A stretch of 7,963 bases of DNA from NCBI GenBank assembly GCA_025928735.1, contig JAICIW010000085.1, positions 1 through 7,963 of the forward strand, written 5' to 3'. Positions 5,528-7,963 of the stretch are shown piece after piece. Within the stretch, counting starts at the first letter, position 1. The number at the start of each line of letters is the position of its first letter. The notes beneath the pieces are model-generated. The model made no database searches and was not told where the DNA came from. It saw nothing but the letters and a program-made list of their open reading frames with translations. Position numbers and translations under genes: made by a program. This stretch comes from Rhodanobacteraceae bacterium. GTDB taxonomy: Bacteria > Pseudomonadota > Gammaproteobacteria > Xanthomonadales > Rhodanobacteraceae.

Positions 5528-6460
5528 ATGCCCCGCAACGAAGGACAGGAAATCGAGGAGTTGGCCCAATCCCGTGATCGCGGCATGCTGCGCGACGCGG
5601 CCGCCGAACTCGCCGACCTGCCGTGGGTCCGTCTGACCCAGCGCAAAGAACCGCCGCGCGACCGGCGTCGTCTCTGGCTGCTGATCGCGCTGGTGATTGC
5701 CGCGCACGTGCTGTTGGGGTGGGTCGCGTACCTGATCCTGCGGCCTACACCGTATCGCCGTGACGAGAGCGGCGTGGTCGCGGTGAGCTTGATCGAATCG
5801 GGTTCGGAGTTGCCGCCACCGCCGCCACTGGTGCCACCGCCGCCGTTGCCGGGCCAGCCCGCCGCGCCGACGCGGCGCCTGCATTACGTACCACCCGCGA
5901 AAGGCGCGATCAGCGCGACGCTGGAAGGCGTGAAGGGACCGCCGCTGCAACTGTACGAATCCAACGGCCAAGTGCGGTTGCCGCCGAACACCTCCGGCAA
6001 GCCTGCGCCGAGGCCGGCCTATCAGACGCCGCAGATCAAGGGCTCGCAAATCTCCAGCGGCAAATCCCCGTTGCCGTACAAGCCGACGCGATTCAACCAG
6101 GACTGGGCGCCCGACAAGGAAAGCCTGGGCCAGAAGACGATCGGGCGCGCGGTCGACAAGGTGATCGAAAAAACCACGGTGCAGAAAACGGTGCATCTGC
6201 CCGGCGGCATCCGATTGCATTGCGCGTTGTCGCCGCTGGCGTTGTTCGCAGGCTGCAAGGGCGACGATCCGCCACCGCCGCCGAAAAATGACGATGACAT
6301 CCGCTTGTCGATGCCGCCGCCCGAAACCCTGACCGGCAAGAAGGTGCCACTGCCGAAGTCCGCGTCGAGCGCCGCGAAACCCGCATCGGCCGCGTCCGCG
6401 CCGGCTTCCGCGTCGAGCGTCGTTCCGGCTCCATCCAGTTCGAACCATGGCAAGCCGTGA
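5528..6460 (+). CDS. Proline-rich single-pass membrane protein of unknown function
   Basis: I do not recognise a characterised family; xanthomonads carry similar proline-rich transmembrane proteins of unknown role (recollection). With the ATG at 5528 the product has 310 residues. It has a charged, Arg-rich N-terminus (1-48), one membrane helix at about 49-71, then a long proline-rich region expected to be periplasmic. Proline runs occur at 96-100, 103-106 and 248-252. A segment at 228-243 contains two cysteines, Cys232 and Cys243 (LHCALSPLALFAGC), which could form a disulfide. The C-terminus (about 275-310) is low-complexity Ala/Ser/Pro and includes a 13-base direct repeat (6359-6371 and 6407-6419). 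The layout recalls TonB, but no TonB C-terminal domain is present. No Shine-Dalgarno sequence supports 5528; a GTG at 5474 (328 residues) and an ATG at 5585 are alternatives. Its polyproline runs would probably need EF-P for efficient translation. Confidence 0.75.
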   Translation: MPRNEGQEIEELAQSRDRGMLRDAAAELADLPWVRLTQRKEPPRDRRRLWLLIALVIAAHVLLGWVAYLILRPTPYRRDESGVVAVSLIESGSELPPPPPLVPPPPLPGQPAAPTRRLHYVPPAKGAISATLEGVKGPPLQLYESNGQVRLPPNTSGKPAPRPAYQTPQIKGSQISSGKSPLPYKPTRFNQDWAPDKESLGQKTIGRAVDKVIEKTTVQKTVHLPGGIRLHCALSPLALFAGCKGDDPPPPPKNDDDIRLSMPPPETLTGKKVPLPKSASSAAKPASAASAPASASSVVPAPSSSNHGKP

Positions 6461-6583
6461 AAAATCAGGCCATGCAAGGCACGTTCTGGTGCAGCTGAGC
6501 GCGCGACGCGCAGGATTGCGGGAAATCATGGATGGGCAGCGGTCATCGCGGATCGCACAAGTTGCGTCCGTTACAATCCTCGG
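6461..6583 (+). other. Intergenic region between the proline-rich gene and nudE
   Basis: These 123 bases hold the nudE -10 element at their end. I see no stem followed by a T run, so no intrinsic terminator for the upstream gene is evident, and some read-through into nudE-cysQ is possible. No small gene with a ribosome site is visible. Confidence 0.5.
6572..6577 (+). promoter_or_regulatory. -10 hexamer for a probably leaderless nudE-cysQ transcript
   Basis: TACAAT matches five of six -10 bases. Six bases (cctcgg) separate it from the ATG of nudE at 6584, so the expected transcription start is at or next to the A of the start codon. No -35 with consensus character is present at 16 to 18 bases upstream; TTGCGT at 6562-6567 is too close to serve as one. 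Confidence 0.55.
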
Positions 6584-7150
6584 ATGTCCAAGCCACCCGA
6601 GATCCTCGCCACGCGACCAGCGCGCGACAGCCGGTTCCTGCGGATCGAGGAAGTCGACCTCGCGTTTTCGAATGGGGCGCACCGCACCTTCGAACGCTTG
6701 AGTGCGTCGGGACGCGGCGCGGTATTCATCGTGCCGATGCAGGATCGCGACACCGTGTTGCTGGTGCGCGAATACTGCGTGGGCGTGGATCGCTACGAGC
6801 TCGGCCTCGTGAAAGGCCGCATCGATCCGGGCGAAACGCCGCTGCAGGCGGCCGATCGCGAGTTGCAGGAGGAAGCCGGTTTCGGCGCGCGCAAGCTCAC
6901 GCCGCTGGCCACGCTGTCGCTTTCGCCGGCCTACATGACCCACAAGGCCCAAGTGATCCTTGCCGAAGACCTGTATCCGCAACGCCGACCGGGTGACGAG
7001 CCGGAAACGCTGGAAGTGGTGCCATGGAAACTTTCCGAGCTGAACCGGTTGCTGGCGCGCGACGACGTCACGGAAGGACGCTCGATCGCCGCATTGTTCA
7101 TTGCACGCGAATATCTGGCCGGAAAGTTCCAGCCGAAGGAAACTCCATGA
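6584..7150 (+). CDS. nudE: ADP compounds hydrolase, Nudix family
   Basis: NudE cleaves ADP linked to another moiety, with ADP-ribose, NADH and Ap3A the known E. coli substrates, releasing AMP or similar products in the cytosol. The 188-residue product is close to E. coli NudE (186 residues). The complete Nudix box runs from Gly78 to Phe100 (GRIDPGE, seven residues, then RELQEEAGF), with Glu93, Glu96 and Glu97 in the metal-binding helix. Family-specific stretches of NudE surround it: DLAFSNG near 25-31, REYCVGVDRYELGL at 62-75 just before the box, and LYPQ..GDEPE near 130-141. The ATG at 6584 gives an E. coli-like N-terminus (MSKPP) and has no Shine-Dalgarno sequence but a -10 hexamer directly upstream. 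Its stop overlaps the cysQ start by 4 bases. No other in-frame ATG occurs before residue 52. Confidence 0.95.
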   Translation: MSKPPEILATRPARDSRFLRIEEVDLAFSNGAHRTFERLSASGRGAVFIVPMQDRDTVLLVREYCVGVDRYELGLVKGRIDPGETPLQAADRELQEEAGFGARKLTPLATLSLSPAYMTHKAQVILAEDLYPQRRPGDEPETLEVVPWKLSELNRLLARDDVTEGRSIAALFIAREYLAGKFQPKETP

Positions 7151-7953
7151 GCGCCCTGGAACGCATCGCGCACGAGAGTTGCGCACTGGCACGCCGCGCG
7201 GGCGCGGCGATTCTGGAAATCTACGCGGGCAGCTTCGCGGTCGAAACCAAAAGCGACGACTCGCCGCTGACCGCCGCCGACATGGCTTCGCATCGGCTGA
7301 TCGTGCAGGGCCTGCGCGAATTGACGCCCGACATTCCGGTGCTGTCGGAGGAATCCAAAAGCCTCGACTGGAGCGTGCGGCAAACCTGGGAACGCTACTG
7401 GCTGGTCGATCCGCTGGACGGCACCCGCGAATTCGTGAAGCGCAACGGCGAATTCACCGTCAACATCGCGCTGATCGAAAACCACGTGCCGGTGCTGGGC
7501 GTGGTGCTGGTGCCGGTGACCGGCGAGTTGTACTACGGCATCGCGGGCGAGGGTGCGTTCCTCGAAACCGCGCCGGGTGCGATGCCGCAGCCGATCGCGA
7601 CACGGCCTGCTGCTTCGATTCCGATCGTCGCCGGCAGCCGCTCGCACGGCAACGATCGACAATTGGCGATGCTGGAACACCTCGGCTACCACCGGCTGGT
7701 ATCGGTGGGATCGTCGATCAAGTTCTGCATGATCGCGCGCGCGGACGCCGACCTTTACCTGCGGCTCGGGCCCACCTCGGAATGGGATACCGCGGCCGCG
7801 CAATGCGTGCTTGAGCAGGCCAGCGGCGCGGTGCTCGACCTCGCGGGCGAACCGCTTCGCTACAACACCAAGGATTCGCTGTTGAATCCGGAGTTCCTCG
7901 CGCTCGGCGACCGCTCGGTGGATTGGATAGCCAGGCTCGGGCTGCGCCCGTGA
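7147..7953 (+). CDS. cysQ: 3'(2'),5'-bisphosphate nucleotidase
   Basis: CysQ removes the 3'-phosphate from 3',5'-ADP (pAp), a by-product of PAPS-dependent sulfate reduction and of small-RNA breakdown, and so relieves pAp inhibition of other enzymes. The 268-residue protein belongs to the lithium-sensitive, magnesium-dependent inositol monophosphatase superfamily. The metal site is intact: Asp45 in SPLTAAD, Glu68 in LSEES, Asp88 and Asp91 in WLVDPLDGT (86-93), and Asp214 in EWDTAA. KRNGEFTVNIALI (98-110) and VGSSIKFC (187-194) follow the E. coli CysQ pattern closely. E. coli CysQ has 246 residues; the excess lies at both ends. The ATG at 7147 overlaps the nudE stop (ATGA), and AAGGA at 7136-7140 lies 6 bases upstream, so translation is likely coupled to nudE. 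The gene ends 10 bases before the window edge. Confidence 0.96.
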   Translation: MSALERIAHESCALARRAGAAILEIYAGSFAVETKSDDSPLTAADMASHRLIVQGLRELTPDIPVLSEESKSLDWSVRQTWERYWLVDPLDGTREFVKRNGEFTVNIALIENHVPVLGVVLVPVTGELYYGIAGEGAFLETAPGAMPQPIATRPAASIPIVAGSRSHGNDRQLAMLEHLGYHRLVSVGSSIKFCMIARADADLYLRLGPTSEWDTAAAQCVLEQASGAVLDLAGEPLRYNTKDSLLNPEFLALGDRSVDWIARLGLRP

Positions 7954-7963
7954 CCGGCAGCCA

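Noticed and set aside
5528..6460. Proline-rich membrane protein as TonB
   Set aside because: It has the N-terminal helix and proline-rich stretch, but the C-terminus is low-complexity Ala/Ser/Pro rather than the TonB receptor-binding domain, and no exbB or exbD is nearby.
5486..7192. Minus-strand open frame of 568 codons opposite the proline-rich gene and nudE
   Set aside because: It spans two genes and an intergenic region, is Arg/Gln/His-rich throughout, and lies opposite a definite nudE. A real gene would not track the third-codon-position bias of its neighbours this way.

Overview
This GC-rich 8 kb window looks like chromosomal DNA of a gammaproteobacterium, most likely of the order Xanthomonadales (Lysobacterales), perhaps Rhodanobacteraceae. 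That placement is my inference from an E. coli-type 410-residue SerA, a proline iminopeptidase whose catalytic spacing matches the Xanthomonas enzyme, and a proline-rich membrane protein of a kind I associate with xanthomonads. Coding is dense, all seven protein genes are complete, and I see no insertion sequence, phage gene, CRISPR array, toxin-antitoxin pair or recombinase.

Layout. Positions 42-118 hold a tRNA-Pro(GGG) gene on the plus strand with its CCA encoded. Positions 119-385 are the largest gap. It lies between the 3' ends of the tRNA and serA and carries several small inverted repeats. serA (minus, 386-1618) and pip (plus, 1686-2666) diverge from a 67-base promoter region. pip converges, across only 27 bases, with a two-gene minus-strand unit: an elongation factor G paralogue (3294-5345), then an uncharacterised four-helix membrane protein (2694-3251). 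Diverging from the EF-G paralogue are plus-strand genes: a proline-rich single-pass membrane protein of unknown function (5528-6460), then nudE (6584-7150) and cysQ (7147-7953). The last two overlap by 4 bases and so form one transcription unit.

Functional picture. This is mostly housekeeping: serine biosynthesis (SerA), peptide turnover (Pip), decoding (tRNA-Pro), and clean-up of nucleotide by-products. NudE acts on ADP-ribose, NADH and Ap3A-type compounds; CysQ acts on the 3',5'-ADP left by sulfate activation. The less understood parts are the EF-G paralogue with altered GTPase motifs, its membrane-protein partner, and the proline-rich protein. I found no convincing new multi-gene system. 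The most testable points are the EF-G paralogue, a probable leaderless start for nudE, and the inverted-repeat cluster after the tRNA. Promoter calls are visual matches to sigma-70 hexamers and are weak unless stated.
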